Counted from the stretch's first letter, positions 15,679 to 25,167 are shown. The stretch: DNA of 64,000 nt from Streptomyces sp. Je 1-79 (GCF_025195125.1 NZ_JAMGSL010000008.1:290707-354706), one strand, 5' to 3'. The notes: generated from the sequence alone by a model not told the origin. Made by a program: numbers and translations.

Positions 15679-16317
15679 TCAGGCCTCGTCGCCCGTCTCC
15701 TTCTGCGGGGGCCATTCGTCTTCCGGGTCCCTCGGGCCGAAGAGCGCCGTCAGGGCGAGGTGGACGATCATGGCCGCGAGCGGCCAGGCCAGCATCGCGC
15801 CCGCCCACATCTCCAGCTTCAGCGGCGCGTCGAACTCCACGCCCGCCCCGACCTCCTTGGCATGGGCGACGACGTCGTGCGTCGGTCCCAGGAACGTCCC
15901 CACGCCCCACCCGAGCAGCGAGCCGAGGACACCGCCCGCGGCCAGCGCGATCACCAGCGCCACGCCGCCGTACCGGTGGAAGAGGAAGACGAGCGCCGCG
16001 GCCAGCGCGCCGAACCCGAGCGCCAGCAGGACGAACGTTCCGTCCGCCCCGACGGCCGCCTCCCCCTCGCTGTTCCGCAGGAACACCGCCTTGCCGTCCG
16101 AGATCAGCGGAACCCGGGGCGCCAGCCACAGCCACAGCAGTCCCAGCAGCGCACCCGCGACCGTCGAGACGGCTGCCACGACCGCGGCCTGCCGGAGCTC
16201 CGTGGCCACACTCGGGGCACCGTCGTCCGGCGACAGCGGAGGGTAGGGCGACGGCCGTCCGTGCGGCGGCACGGCATCGTTCGGCGGCTGGTGAGGCGGT
16301 GTCAGAGGTGCGGTCAC
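15679..16317 (-). CDS. Conserved membrane protein of unknown function
   Basis: A 212-residue protein. The N-terminal 40 residues are Pro-rich and cytoplasmic. Four hydrophobic helices follow, near residues 43-67, 95-112, 117-140 and 168-192, the first at VVAAVSTVAGALLGLLWLW. A soluble loop (PRVPLISDGKAVFLRNSEGE) separates helices 1 and 2. The start is GTG. It lies downstream of the ABC permease gene on the same strand with a 34-base gap and might be co-transcribed, but no transporter motif is visible in it. I do not recognise the family. Confidence 0.75.
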   Translation of the reverse strand: MTAPLTPPHQPPNDAVPPHGRPSPYPPLSPDDGAPSVATELRQAAVVAAVSTVAGALLGLLWLWLAPRVPLISDGKAVFLRNSEGEAAVGADGTFVLLALGFGALAAALVFLFHRYGGVALVIALAAGGVLGSLLGWGVGTFLGPTHDVVAHAKEVGAGVEFDAPLKLEMWAGAMLAWPLAAMIVHLALTALFGPRDPEDEWPPQKETGDEA

Positions 16318-16351
16318 CCCGCCATCGTGCCAGGTACGGGAGCGACCCGCC

Positions 16352-17200
16352 TCAGCGGACCGCCGCCCGCCGGTACGCCCAGGTCGCCACCGCGAGCGAG
16401 ACCACCCCGACCGCCCCGCACACCACGAGGTCGAGCCCGACCGCCGCCCAGTCCGGGTGCGCGCCGAAGGTGCGGGCCAGCGCCTCCACCCCGTACGTCG
16501 ACGGCAGCAGGTCCCGCGCCCAGCCGATCGGCCCGGGCAGCCGGTCCGCCGGCAGCACGCCGAGCAGCAGCGCCGCCGACATGCCCAGCTGCCCGAGCAG
16601 CGTCGCGAGCTCCGGACGCGGCGCGAGCAGCCCGAGCGCCGCGCCGAGACCGGCCAGCGCCGCCCCCGCCAGCGGCACCACCGCCGCGAGGATCCAGAGA
16701 TGGCCGAGCGGCAGTCCGAAGAGCAGCGACCCGATGACCGCGGTCACCACCGTCCCCGGCACCGTGAAGGAGGCGTACGCCCCCGCCGCGCCGAGCACCA
16801 CGGCGGCCGGCGGCACCGGCAGCGTGGCGTAGTGGTCGAGGCCGCCGGTCGCCCGCAGCTGTCCGAAGTACTGGGCGAGCAGATTGAGCGCGACGAAGGC
16901 GACGACGAGCACCGACGAGCCCGCCACCACGGCCCGCGCCTCCGCCCCGCCGTCGACGACGCCCCGCATCAGGACCATGATCCCGACGGACTGGAACGTC
17001 GCCACGAAGAGCAGCGGGATGCGGGAGACCCGGGCGCGCGAGAGCTGCGCGCGGTACACGGCGCCGAGCGCGGGCAGCAGCCGGGCGCGCGGCGCCAGCG
17101 GCGCGGCCGCGCCGTCGGCCGGTGCGCCGGAGGCGCGGGCCGACGCGACACCGGCCGGCACGACCTGGGCCGACGGGACCTGGGCGGGCACGATACTCAC
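16352..17200 (-). CDS. ABC-2 type transporter permease
   Basis: A 282-residue membrane protein with six predicted helices after an Ala-rich cytoplasmic N-terminus: LLFVATFQSVGIMVLMRGVV, VLVVAFVALNLLAQYFGQL, VVTAVIGSLLFGLPLGHLW and others, the layout of ABC-2 exporters. The linker QYFGQLRATGGLDHYATLPV is typical of the first cytoplasmic loop of such permeases. It starts at GTG, 13 bases after the ATPase gene, so the two form one exporter. The substrate is unknown; streptomycete pairs of this kind have been annotated as drug or polyketide exporters without proof. Confidence 0.9.
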   Translation of the reverse strand: MSIVPAQVPSAQVVPAGVASARASGAPADGAAAPLAPRARLLPALGAVYRAQLSRARVSRIPLLFVATFQSVGIMVLMRGVVDGGAEARAVVAGSSVLVVAFVALNLLAQYFGQLRATGGLDHYATLPVPPAAVVLGAAGAYASFTVPGTVVTAVIGSLLFGLPLGHLWILAAVVPLAGAALAGLGAALGLLAPRPELATLLGQLGMSAALLLGVLPADRLPGPIGWARDLLPSTYGVEALARTFGAHPDWAAVGLDLVVCGAVGVVSLAVATWAYRRAAVR

Positions 17201-17213
17201 TCCGTACAGCTCC

Positions 17214-18194
17214 TCAAGCCTTGACCAACCCCTGCGTCTCGCCGCCCAGCGCCAGATACACGTCCTCCAGGCTCGGCGTCGCCAGTGTGAAGTCGTCCAG
17301 GGCCGCGAACGCCGCCCCTCCGGTCACCGCCGCGACCGTCGCCCGGGCCTCGTCCGGGGCGAGCCGGAGGGTCCAGCGCCGGCCCGACTCCTGCGCGAGT
17401 CCGCGCAGCGCGGCGACCTCGGGCACCTCCAGCGGGGCGCGCTCGCGCCACACCAGGTCGACCCGCACCTCGCCCGCGACCCTTTCCTTCAGCCCGGCCG
17501 GGGTGTCGCAGGCGATGACCTTGCCCCGCTCCAGGACGGCGACCCGGTCCAGTACGGTCTCGGCCTCGATCACGTTGTGGGTGACGAGCAGCACGGTGGT
17601 GCCGTGCTCGGCCCGCCGCCGGTCCACGGCGGACCAGACGGCCCGCCGGGCGATCGGGTCCATGCCGGTGGTGGGTTCGTCGAGGACCAGGACCTGCCGT
17701 TCGCCGACCAGGGCGGCCGCGACGCAGGCGAGCCGCCGCTGTCCGCCCGAGAGCTTCTTCAGCGGCCGGCCGGCGAGCTCGGTGAGGCCCAGCTCCTCCA
17801 GGACGGCGTCCTTCCCGGCGCGCGCGTCCCGGGCGGTGAGCCCGCGCAGCCGCCCGGTCGTCTCGGCGGCGAGCGCGACCGTCAGCTCGTCGAGCGCGGT
17901 GGACTCCTGCCCCAGGTAGGCGAGCAGGCGCGCGGCACGCTCCGGGTGGCGTACGAGATCGTGGCCGAGCAGCTCGACCGTTCCGGAGTCGGGGCGCATG
18001 AGGCCGGTCAGCTGGCGGACCAGTGTGGACTTCCCGGCGCCGTTGGGCCCGAGCAGGCCGAAGATCTCGCCGCCGTGGACATCGAGGCTGATGCCGTCGG
18101 TGGCGCGGATCTCGGGGGTCGCCGGCGTCCCTCGGCGGGCGCGCGCGGCGGGGTACGTCTTGACCAGATCCCGCACCACGCACACCGTACTCAC
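17214..18194 (-). CDS. ABC transporter ATP-binding protein
   Basis: A 326-residue nucleotide-binding subunit. Walker A is GPNGAGKST, the signature is LSGGQRRLACVAAALV, Walker B is VLVLDEPTTGMDP, and the switch His is in VLLVTHNVIEA. A C-terminal domain of about 90 residues (DLVWRERAPLEVPE ... SLEDVYLALGG) is typical of DrrA-like subfamily ATPases paired with ABC-2 permeases. I place the start at the GTG at 18194 (MSTVCVVRDLVKTY); an upstream GTG would add 23 Pro/Gly-rich residues and overlap the NYN gene. It pairs with the permease 13 bases downstream. Confidence 0.9.
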   Translation of the reverse strand: MSTVCVVRDLVKTYPAARARRGTPATPEIRATDGISLDVHGGEIFGLLGPNGAGKSTLVRQLTGLMRPDSGTVELLGHDLVRHPERAARLLAYLGQESTALDELTVALAAETTGRLRGLTARDARAGKDAVLEELGLTELAGRPLKKLSGGQRRLACVAAALVGERQVLVLDEPTTGMDPIARRAVWSAVDRRRAEHGTTVLLVTHNVIEAETVLDRVAVLERGKVIACDTPAGLKERVAGEVRVDLVWRERAPLEVPEVAALRGLAQESGRRWTLRLAPDEARATVAAVTGGAAFAALDDFTLATPSLEDVYLALGGETQGLVKA

Positions 18195-18222
18195 GAGGGA
18201 TGAGCCTACGGGGTCCTCCGGC

Positions 18223-19503
18223 CTACTCCCCCGCGGGGGCGCGTTCCGCGGCGGCCCGGACATCGATCTCCCGCCAGAAACCGGCCCGGATCGCGTATCG
18301 GTCGTGCTCGTCGATCTGGTCGTCCTTGTGGGCGAGCAGGCCGAACCTGGCCGCGTAACGGAGCAGTTCGCCGTCGATGCGGTGCGGGATCCGCGGGTAC
18401 ATCACCGACAGTTTCTGGACGTGGCTCTGCTCGGGGAGCCGCTCCATCCAGCGGCGGGCGAACACCTGTCCCACCTCGAAGGGGTCGCCGCCGACGGTGG
18501 TGATGTCCTCCTCGCGGTCCGCCCAGCGCTGCTCGGCGCTGGTGAGCTGGGCGAGGGTGGGCAGGGAGGCGGTCTCGGGCGGCTCGCCGAGCGCGCCGCC
18601 GGGGCGTTCGATCCAGCCCTTGTCGGAGGACCAGCGCAGCGTGGCGTTGGTGGCCGGCGGGGCGGGGTGGCCGCCGGGTCCGCGCAGGCCGGCGAGGTCC
18701 TTGGGGGTGGGGACGCCCTTGCCCCCGGCCGGGGCGGGGCCGGCCGACGCCGGGCCGCCCTCGTCGGTGGCGGGCGTGGAGGCCTCGGGGGACGACGCGC
18801 CGTTGTGTAGGGAGGCGGCTGCCGCGGCCGCCGCCTCCGCGGCCCGCTCGGCGGAGGCGGCGAGGGCCGACTCGGGCAGCGGGGCGGAGAGGATGGCGGC
18901 GATCTCGGGGCGCGGGGCGGGCGAGGGCGCGCAGAGTCCGCTGAGGTCCTTGGCGCGGACGGCGCGGGTGATCCAGGCCCGGTCGAGGACCCGGCGTTCG
19001 TCGGCCTCGGCGACGAGGTCCTCGGACTGGTTGTAGTCGCCGTCGGCGGCCTGGACGGCCCAGAGGTGGACGGCGACGCCGTGCTCCTTGGCGGACATCA
19101 GGCCGGGCAGCAGATCGCCGTCGCCGGTCACCAGGACCACGTCGGAGCAGGCCCGGTTCCTGGCCAGCTCGGTCAGCTCGGCGTGCATGGCCGCGTCGAC
19201 GCCCTTCTGGGCCCAGCGGCCGTCGCTGCGGGTCAGGGCGCCGAGCCGGACGGTGACCCGGGGCATCACCCGCAGCCTGCGGTGCTCGGGCTGGGGCACC
19301 CGGTCGGGCGCGCCGTCGAACCAGTAGATGCGCAGCAGGGGCTGCTCGGTGTCGGCCTCGGCGCGTTCGCGGAGTCCCTGGATGAGGGCGGCGTGGTCGA
19401 CGGTGATCCTGGAGCGGGCCGGTTCCCCGGCGAGAAGGCTCGCGGCGGCGCCCAGCAGATAGCCGGCGTCCACCAGAACGACGCAGCGGTCCACGTGTTC
19501 CAC
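18223..19503 (-). CDS. NYN-domain (PIN-like) protein with C-terminal helical domain
   Basis: A 426-residue protein. Residues 5-175 are a NYN/DUF88 domain, a PIN-like RNase fold: the acidic residues lie in VVLVDAGYLLGAA, KGVDAAMHAELTELA and VLVTGDGDLLPGL, the pattern of metal-binding Asp residues in the family. Residues 200-310 are a low-complexity Ala/Pro-rich linker. The last 110 residues (WADREEDITTVGGDPFEVGQ ... YAARFGLLAHKDDQIDEHDR) form a separate, probably OST-HTH-like helical domain. An RNA nuclease role is inferred from the fold. The GTG start has GAAAGAGG upstream. Confidence 0.85.
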   Translation of the reverse strand: MEHVDRCVVLVDAGYLLGAAASLLAGEPARSRITVDHAALIQGLRERAEADTEQPLLRIYWFDGAPDRVPQPEHRRLRVMPRVTVRLGALTRSDGRWAQKGVDAAMHAELTELARNRACSDVVLVTGDGDLLPGLMSAKEHGVAVHLWAVQAADGDYNQSEDLVAEADERRVLDRAWITRAVRAKDLSGLCAPSPAPRPEIAAILSAPLPESALAASAERAAEAAAAAAASLHNGASSPEASTPATDEGGPASAGPAPAGGKGVPTPKDLAGLRGPGGHPAPPATNATLRWSSDKGWIERPGGALGEPPETASLPTLAQLTSAEQRWADREEDITTVGGDPFEVGQVFARRWMERLPEQSHVQKLSVMYPRIPHRIDGELLRYAARFGLLAHKDDQIDEHDRYAIRAGFWREIDVRAAAERAPAGE

Positions 19504-19718
19504 CCTCTTTCGGGAACCTCGGGATCGGAAGTTGCTTCGGATTTCCTTCGAGTCTGCCCGAACGTCGGGAGGTTGACGGTCGGAACTGGATCATCGGCGT
19601 GGCGAATGTCACGCCGGACCCCGCTCACTGACGGTAATGATCCAAAATGCGGCGTTTAACCCCATGTGTGAGGCTGACAGCGGCCCTGGCCCCGAGATCC
19701 CTTTGAGGAGGCATCACC

Positions 19719-19892
19719 ATGGCCAAGAATCGAAAGCAGAACCGCAGCCCGCAGCAGTCCTCGCAGGCCGAGCGCGGCGCCCAGCAGGCGCAGCAGTCGT
19801 CGATGGAGTCCCAGGCCGAGCAGCGTGCCTCGCAGGTGACCCCGGGCGACATGGCCCGCAAGGGCCGGCAGAAGCGCTTCGGTCACAACTGA
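19719..19892 (+). CDS. 57-residue Gln-rich hydrophilic protein
   Basis: A tiny gene with an excellent ribosome site (TTGAGGAGG, 8 bases before the ATG). The product has no hydrophobic segment: 12 of the 57 residues are Gln, with Lys/Arg at both ends (it opens MAKNRKQNRSPQQSSQAERG and ends ARKGRQKRFGHN). It should be soluble, positively charged and probably disordered. Small hydrophilic proteins of this type are conserved in Streptomyces; no function is known to me. A strong terminator follows at once, so it is a single-gene unit, which usually points to independent regulation. Confidence 0.85.
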   Translation: MAKNRKQNRSPQQSSQAERGAQQAQQSSMESQAEQRASQVTPGDMARKGRQKRFGHN

Positions 19893-19905
19893 CCGCGCGT
19901 AACCC

Positions 19906-19945
19906 CGGAAGGGGCGCACCCGTGACGACGGGCGCGCCCCTTCCG
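19906..19945 (+). terminator. Intrinsic terminator after the 57-residue gene
   Basis: Arms CGGAAGGGGCGC (19906-19917) and GCGCCCCTTCCG (19934-19945) are perfectly complementary over 12 bases, 13 bases after the stop codon. Confidence 0.85.
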
Positions 19946-19955
19946 CGCGTGAGGA

Positions 19956-20018
19956 CCCCGGCTTCCGTGCGCGTGCCCCCGGCTTCCGTGCGCGTGCCCC
20001 CGGCTTCCGTGCCCGGGG
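19956..20018. repeat. 21-base tandem repeat, nearly three copies, beyond the dnaE stop
   Basis: The unit CCCCGGCTTCCGTGCGCGTGC occurs at 19956-19976 and 19977-19997 without change, and a third copy starts at 19998 and diverges after 14 bases. It fills the gap between the terminator of the small hydrophilic gene and the dnaE stop codon. Confidence 0.9.
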
Positions 20019-20026
20019 ACCGGCCG

Positions 20027-23000
20027 TTATCCGGCCAGGCAGGACGGGCCGAGCAGCACCTTCAGGTCGCCGAAGAGCGCGGGATCGGGCTGGACCCGGT
20101 GCCGGTCGAGCCGCAGGACGGTCGTCTTGCGGGGGCCCTGGAGCTTGATCCGTACCTCGGTGTTGCCCTTGTGGTGCCCCAGGATCTCTCCCAGCCTGCT
20201 GACCATGGGCGGGGTGACCTTCACGGTCGGGATGGTCAGGACGACGGGCGCGTTGGTCCCGGCGTTCGACAGGTCGGGGACCATCAGCTCCATGGCGACC
20301 AGCCGGGGCACGTCCTCGCGCTTGTCGAGACGGCCCTTCACGAAGACGACCGTGTCCTCGACGAGCTGGGTCGAGACCAGCTGGTACGTGGCGGGGAAGA
20401 ACATGCACTCGATGGAGCCGGCCAGGTCCTCGACGGTGGCGATGGCCCAGGCGTTGCCCTGCTTGGTCATCTTGCGCTGGAGGCCGGAGATGATGCCGCC
20501 GATGGTGACGACCGCGCCGTCGGAGTGCTCGCCGCCGGTCAGCTGGGAGATCGCCGCGTCCGTCTTGTCGGACAGGACGTGCTCGATGCCGAAGAGCGGG
20601 TGGTCGGAGACGTAGAGGCCGAGCATCTCGCGCTCCTGGGCGAGCAGGTAGGACTTCTCCCACTCGACGTCGGAGAACTCCACGTCCAGGCCGAAGCCGG
20701 GCTCGTCGCTCGTCTCGTCGCCCATGCCGCCGAAGAGGTCGAACTGTCCCTCGGCCTCCTTGCGCTTCACCGCGACCACGTTGTCGATCATCGGCTCGTG
20801 GTGGGCGACCAGGCTCTTGCGGGTGTGGCCCATCTCGTCGAAGGCGCCGGCCTTGATCAGCGACTCGATGGTCCGCTTGTTGCAGACGACGGCCTCGACC
20901 TTGTCGAGGAAGTCGGGGAAGGTCGAGTACTTCCCCTTGGCCTTGCGGGACTTGATGATCGACTCGACGACGTTGGTGCCGACGTTGCGGACGGCGGAGA
21001 GGCCGAAGAGGATCACGTCGTCGCCCTGGGCGGCGAAGTTCGACTCGGACTCGTTGACGTTCGGCGGCAGGACCTTGATGCCCATGCGGCGGCACTCGTT
21101 CAGATAGACCGCGGACTTGTCCTTGTCGTCCTTGACCGAGGTCAGCAGACCGGCCATGTACTCGGCCGGGTAGTTGGCCTTGAGATAGGCGGTCCAGTAG
21201 GAGACCAGGCCGTACGCGGCGGAGTGCGCCTTGTTGAAGGCGTAGCCGGCGAAGGGGACCAGCACGTCCCACAGGGCCTGGATGGCCTCGTCGCTGTAGC
21301 CCTTGTCCCGGGCGCCCTTCTGGAAGAGGACGAAGTTCTTCGCCAGCTCCTCGGGCTTCTTCTTGCCCATCACGCGGCGGAGGATGTCGGCCTCGCCGAG
21401 GGAGTACCCGGCGATGATCTGGGCGGCCTTCTGCACCTGCTCCTGGTAGACGATCAGGCCGTAGGTGACCGCGAGCACCTCTTCGAGCGGCTTCTCCAGC
21501 TCGGGGTGGATCGGGGTGATCTCCTGCTGCTTGTTCTTGCGCAGGGCGTAGTTCGTGTGGGAGTTCATTCCCATCGGGCCCGGCCGGTACAGGGCGGACA
21601 CGGCGGAGATGTCTTCGAAGTTGTCGGGCTTCATCAGCCGCAGCAGCGAGCGCATGGGGCCGCCGTCGAACTGGAAGACGCCGAGGGTGTCTCCGCGCTG
21701 GAGCAGTTCGAAGGTCTTCGGGTCGTCCAGCGGCAGGGCCAGCAGGTCGAGGTCGAGCCCCTTGTTGGCCTTCACCATCTTGACGGCGTCGTCCATGATG
21801 GTCAGGTTCCGCAGGCCCAGGAAGTCCATCTTCAGCAGGCCGAGCGACTCGCACTGGGGGTAGTCCCACTGCGTGATGGTCACACCGTCCGTGTGCCGGA
21901 CCCAGATCGGGGCGTGGTCGACGATGGGCTCGCTGGACATGATCACGCCGGCCGCGTGCACACCCATCTGCCGGACGAGGCCCTCCACGCCCTTGGCGGT
22001 GTCGATGACCTTCTTCACGTCGGGCTCGTTCTCGTACATCGCCCGGATCTCGCCCGCCTCGCTGTAGCGCGGGTGCGAGGGGTCGGTGATGCCGTTGAGG
22101 TCGATGCCCTTGCCGAGGACGTCGGCGGGCATCGCCTTGGTGAGCCGGTCGCCCATGGCGTACGGGTAGCCGAGGACACGGGCCGAGTCCTTGATGGCGT
22201 TCTTCGCCTTGATCTTGCCGTACGTGCCGATCATGGCGACCTTGTCGGAGCCGTACTTCTCCGTCACGTACCGGATCACCTCGACGCGCCGACGCTCGTC
22301 GAAGTCGATGTCGACATCGGGCATCGAGACGCGCTCGGGGTTGAGGAAGCGCTCGAAGATCAGTCCGTGCGGGATCGGGTCGAGGTCGGTGATGCCCATG
22401 GCGTAGGCGACGATCGAGCCGGCCGCGGAGCCACGGCCGGGGCCGACGGCGATGCCCTGCTTCTTCGCCCACATGATGAAGTCGGCGACGACGAGGAAGT
22501 AGCCGGGGAAGCCCATCGAGATGATCGTGTCCATCTCGTACTCGACCTGCTTCATACGGTCGTCGGGGATGCCGTCCGGGAAGCGGCGCGCCATGCCGCG
22601 CATGGTCTCCTCGCGGAACCAGGAGACCTCGGTGTACCCCTCGGGGATGTCGAACTTCGGCATGAGGTTCTTCTCGACGAACATGCCGTCGGTGCTGACC
22701 TGCTCGGCGACCAGCAGCGTGTTGCGGCAGCCCTCCTGCCAGGCGTCCGAGGAGTCGACGGCGTACATCTCGTCCGTGGACTTCAGGTAGTAGCCGGTGC
22801 CGTCGAACTTGAAGCGGTCCGGGTCGGAGAGGTTCTTGCCGGTCTGGATGCACAGCAGCGCGTCATGGGCGGTGGCCTCGTGCGCGTACGTGTAGTGCGA
22901 GTCGTTGGTGACCAGCGGCGGGATGCCGAGCTTCTTGCCGATCTCCAGGAGCCCGTCGCGGACCCGGCGCTCGATCTCGATGCCGTGGTCCATCAGCTCC

Positions 23001-23566
23001 AGGAAGTACCGGTCCTTGCCGAAGATGTCCTGGTACTCGGAGGCCGACTTCAGGGCCTCGTCGAACTGGCCGAGGCGCAGCCGGGTCTGCAGCTCGCCGG
23101 AGGGGCAGCCGGTGGAGGCGATGAGGCCCTCGGACCACTGGGAGATGGTCTCCTTGTCCATCCGGGGCCACTTCTGCAGCCAGCCCTCGGCGTAGGCGTC
23201 GGAGGAGAGCCGGAAGAGGTTGTGCAGTCCGGTGTTGTTCGCCGCCCAGATCGTCTTGTGGGTGTAACCACCGGAACCGGAGACGTCGTCCCGCTTCTGG
23301 TGCGGCTGGCCCCACTGGATCTTCCGCTTGTTGCGCCGGGACTCGGGGGCGACGTACGCCTCGATGCCGATGATCGGCGTCACACCGGCCTTCTTGGCCG
23401 AGTGGAAGAAGTCGTACGCCCCGTGGAGGTTGCCGTGGTCGGACATGGCGATATGGGTCATGCCCATCTCGTTGCACGCGTCGAACATGTCCTTGAGCCG
23501 CGCGGCACCGTCCAGCAGCGAGTACTGGGTGTGTACGTGAAGGTGCGTGAAGGGCGGCTTGGTCAC
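20027..23566 (-). CDS. dnaE: DNA polymerase III alpha subunit
   Basis: A 1179-residue C-family replicative polymerase, the essential DnaE1 type. The N-terminal PHP domain is recognised by HLHVHTQYSLLDG and MSDHGNLHGAYDF; the polymerase palm has GPGRGSAAGSIVAYAM and the catalytic acids of PDVDIDFDERRR. A QFDLFGG sequence near residue 950 fits an internal beta-clamp binding motif, and an OB domain (VVTIGGIISGLQRK, LEDLAGSIECMFF-like) follows. The start is GTG with GGAGG upstream. It is divergent from the DUF2252 gene across 188 bases. Confidence 0.98.
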   Translation of the reverse strand: MTKPPFTHLHVHTQYSLLDGAARLKDMFDACNEMGMTHIAMSDHGNLHGAYDFFHSAKKAGVTPIIGIEAYVAPESRRNKRKIQWGQPHQKRDDVSGSGGYTHKTIWAANNTGLHNLFRLSSDAYAEGWLQKWPRMDKETISQWSEGLIASTGCPSGELQTRLRLGQFDEALKSASEYQDIFGKDRYFLELMDHGIEIERRVRDGLLEIGKKLGIPPLVTNDSHYTYAHEATAHDALLCIQTGKNLSDPDRFKFDGTGYYLKSTDEMYAVDSSDAWQEGCRNTLLVAEQVSTDGMFVEKNLMPKFDIPEGYTEVSWFREETMRGMARRFPDGIPDDRMKQVEYEMDTIISMGFPGYFLVVADFIMWAKKQGIAVGPGRGSAAGSIVAYAMGITDLDPIPHGLIFERFLNPERVSMPDVDIDFDERRRVEVIRYVTEKYGSDKVAMIGTYGKIKAKNAIKDSARVLGYPYAMGDRLTKAMPADVLGKGIDLNGITDPSHPRYSEAGEIRAMYENEPDVKKVIDTAKGVEGLVRQMGVHAAGVIMSSEPIVDHAPIWVRHTDGVTITQWDYPQCESLGLLKMDFLGLRNLTIMDDAVKMVKANKGLDLDLLALPLDDPKTFELLQRGDTLGVFQFDGGPMRSLLRLMKPDNFEDISAVSALYRPGPMGMNSHTNYALRKNKQQEITPIHPELEKPLEEVLAVTYGLIVYQEQVQKAAQIIAGYSLGEADILRRVMGKKKPEELAKNFVLFQKGARDKGYSDEAIQALWDVLVPFAGYAFNKAHSAAYGLVSYWTAYLKANYPAEYMAGLLTSVKDDKDKSAVYLNECRRMGIKVLPPNVNESESNFAAQGDDVILFGLSAVRNVGTNVVESIIKSRKAKGKYSTFPDFLDKVEAVVCNKRTIESLIKAGAFDEMGHTRKSLVAHHEPMIDNVVAVKRKEAEGQFDLFGGMGDETSDEPGFGLDVEFSDVEWEKSYLLAQEREMLGLYVSDHPLFGIEHVLSDKTDAAISQLTGGEHSDGAVVTIGGIISGLQRKMTKQGNAWAIATVEDLAGSIECMFFPATYQLVSTQLVEDTVVFVKGRLDKREDVPRLVAMELMVPDLSNAGTNAPVVLTIPTVKVTPPMVSRLGEILGHHKGNTEVRIKLQGPRKTTVLRLDRHRVQPDPALFGDLKVLLGPSCLAG

Positions 23567-23754
23567 GGCGGAAGGCCTCCGGGCTGCAGTCTTCTGGGGT
23601 GCGACCCCCAGATCCCCGCTTTGAGGGAACAGCGTGGAAGTCTACGTCTCCGCACTGACACAGGTGGGGCACTCGGGGGTACCGTCGCGCGTTGAGAGAC
23701 TCGGAACGCCTGTCCCAATTGTCATGAACAGTCTTGCACCAGGAGGCACCCTCG

Positions 23755-25104
23755 ATGTCGGTCCCCCAGCCCACCGCCGCCCAGCGCGGTGAGCAGATAC
23801 TCACCGTCTTCGACACCGCCTTCGGGGAGCTCCTCGCCGCCGACCCCGCCGCCTTCCGCGTGAAGTTCCGGAAGATGGCCGGATCCGCCTTCGCCTTCTA
23901 CCGGGGCACGGCATGCCTGTTCTACGCCGACCTGGAGCAGGAGAACGCGGGGCCGGCGGGCGGGAACACGCCCACCGGTCCGTACCTGGACGAGCGGACC
24001 GGCCGGGTGTGGATCCACGGCGATCTGCACGCCGAGAACTTCGGCACGTACATGGACGCCAACGGCCGGCTGATCTTCAACGTGAACGACTTCGACGAGG
24101 CGTACGTCGGGCCCTTCACCTGGGACCTGAAGCGGCTCTCGGCCTCGCTCGCGCTGATCGGCTACACGAAGGCGCTCAGTGACGAGCAGATCACGGAGCT
24201 GGTACGGATCTACGCGGTGGCCTACCGCGACCGGATCCACGCCCTTGCCACCGGCGCCAAGGACGACGAGGTGCCGTCCTTCACCCTGGACACGGCGGCG
24301 GGCCCGCTGCTCGACGCCCTGCGCGTCGCCCGCTCGCTGACCCGCTTCGGGCTGCTGGACTCGATGACCGAGATCCGCGAGTCGGAGCGGCGGTTCTCCT
24401 CCGGCGGCGGCGCCGTCGAGCTGGACGCGGCGACCCGCTACAAGGTGCTCGCGGCCTTCGACGGCTACCTGGAGACCCTGCCCGAGTCCTCGCTCGCGCG
24501 CCCCGACTCGTACCGGGTCAAGGACGTCGTCGGGCGGCGCGGGATCGGGATCGGCTCGGCCGGTCTCCCGTCGTACAACATCCTCCTGGAGGGCAACAGC
24601 GACGCCCTGGAGAACGACGTCGTGATCTACATGAAGCAGGCGCAGACGCCGGCGGTGTCGCGCCATGTGACGGACGCGGCGGTACGGGGGTACTTCCAGC
24701 ACGAGGGCCACCGCACGGTCATCTCCCAGCGGGCCCTGCAGGCGCACGCGGACCCGTGGCTGGGCTGGACGGAGCTGGACGGCTCCGGGCAGCTGGTCGC
24801 GGAGGTCTCGCCGTACGCGGTGGACCTGGACTGGTCGGACATCGACGACCTGGACGAGATCGCGGCGACCGTGGCCGACCTGGGGCGGGCGACGGCGACG
24901 ATGCACGCGGCGGCCGACGACTCCAGCGGGCACTCCCTGGTGCCGTTCTCGACGGAGCGGGCCATCGACGCGGCGATCGCGGCCGACGAGGAGGGCTTCG
25001 CGGAGCTCCTGGTCGACTTCGCCCACAGCTACGGGGCACGCGCGCGTGCCGACCACCAGATCTTCGTGGACCTCTTCCGCAACGGCCGGATCCCGGGTCT
25101 CTAG
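23755..25104 (+). CDS. DUF2252 family protein (kinase-like fold)
   Basis: A 449-residue soluble protein of the DUF2252 family. Diagnostic sequences are MAGSAFAFYRGTACLFYADL, VWIHGDLHAENFGTY, NVNDFDEAYVGPFTWDLKRL and a C-terminal YGARARADHQIFVDLF. HGDLHAEN and the NDFDEA acidic motif resemble the catalytic and Mg-binding loops of aminoglycoside-phosphotransferase-like kinases, so a phosphotransfer role has been proposed for the fold, but no substrate is known. The ATG at 23755 has AGGAGGC upstream; an earlier TTG at 23734 is unlikely. Confidence 0.88.
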   Translation: MSVPQPTAAQRGEQILTVFDTAFGELLAADPAAFRVKFRKMAGSAFAFYRGTACLFYADLEQENAGPAGGNTPTGPYLDERTGRVWIHGDLHAENFGTYMDANGRLIFNVNDFDEAYVGPFTWDLKRLSASLALIGYTKALSDEQITELVRIYAVAYRDRIHALATGAKDDEVPSFTLDTAAGPLLDALRVARSLTRFGLLDSMTEIRESERRFSSGGGAVELDAATRYKVLAAFDGYLETLPESSLARPDSYRVKDVVGRRGIGIGSAGLPSYNILLEGNSDALENDVVIYMKQAQTPAVSRHVTDAAVRGYFQHEGHRTVISQRALQAHADPWLGWTELDGSGQLVAEVSPYAVDLDWSDIDDLDEIAATVADLGRATATMHAAADDSSGHSLVPFSTERAIDAAIAADEEGFAELLVDFAHSYGARARADHQIFVDLFRNGRIPGL

Positions 25105-25167
25105 ACCCTTCTCACAGGTCGCCCTTAAGGGGCTCTTACAGGAAGGCATGACACACTCTCCTCCGCT

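Noticed and set aside
19637..23695. Very long plus-strand open frame (over 1300 codons) opposite dnaE
   Set aside because: It is the antisense shadow of dnaE, whose motifs are unmistakable; high GC makes the opposite frames open.
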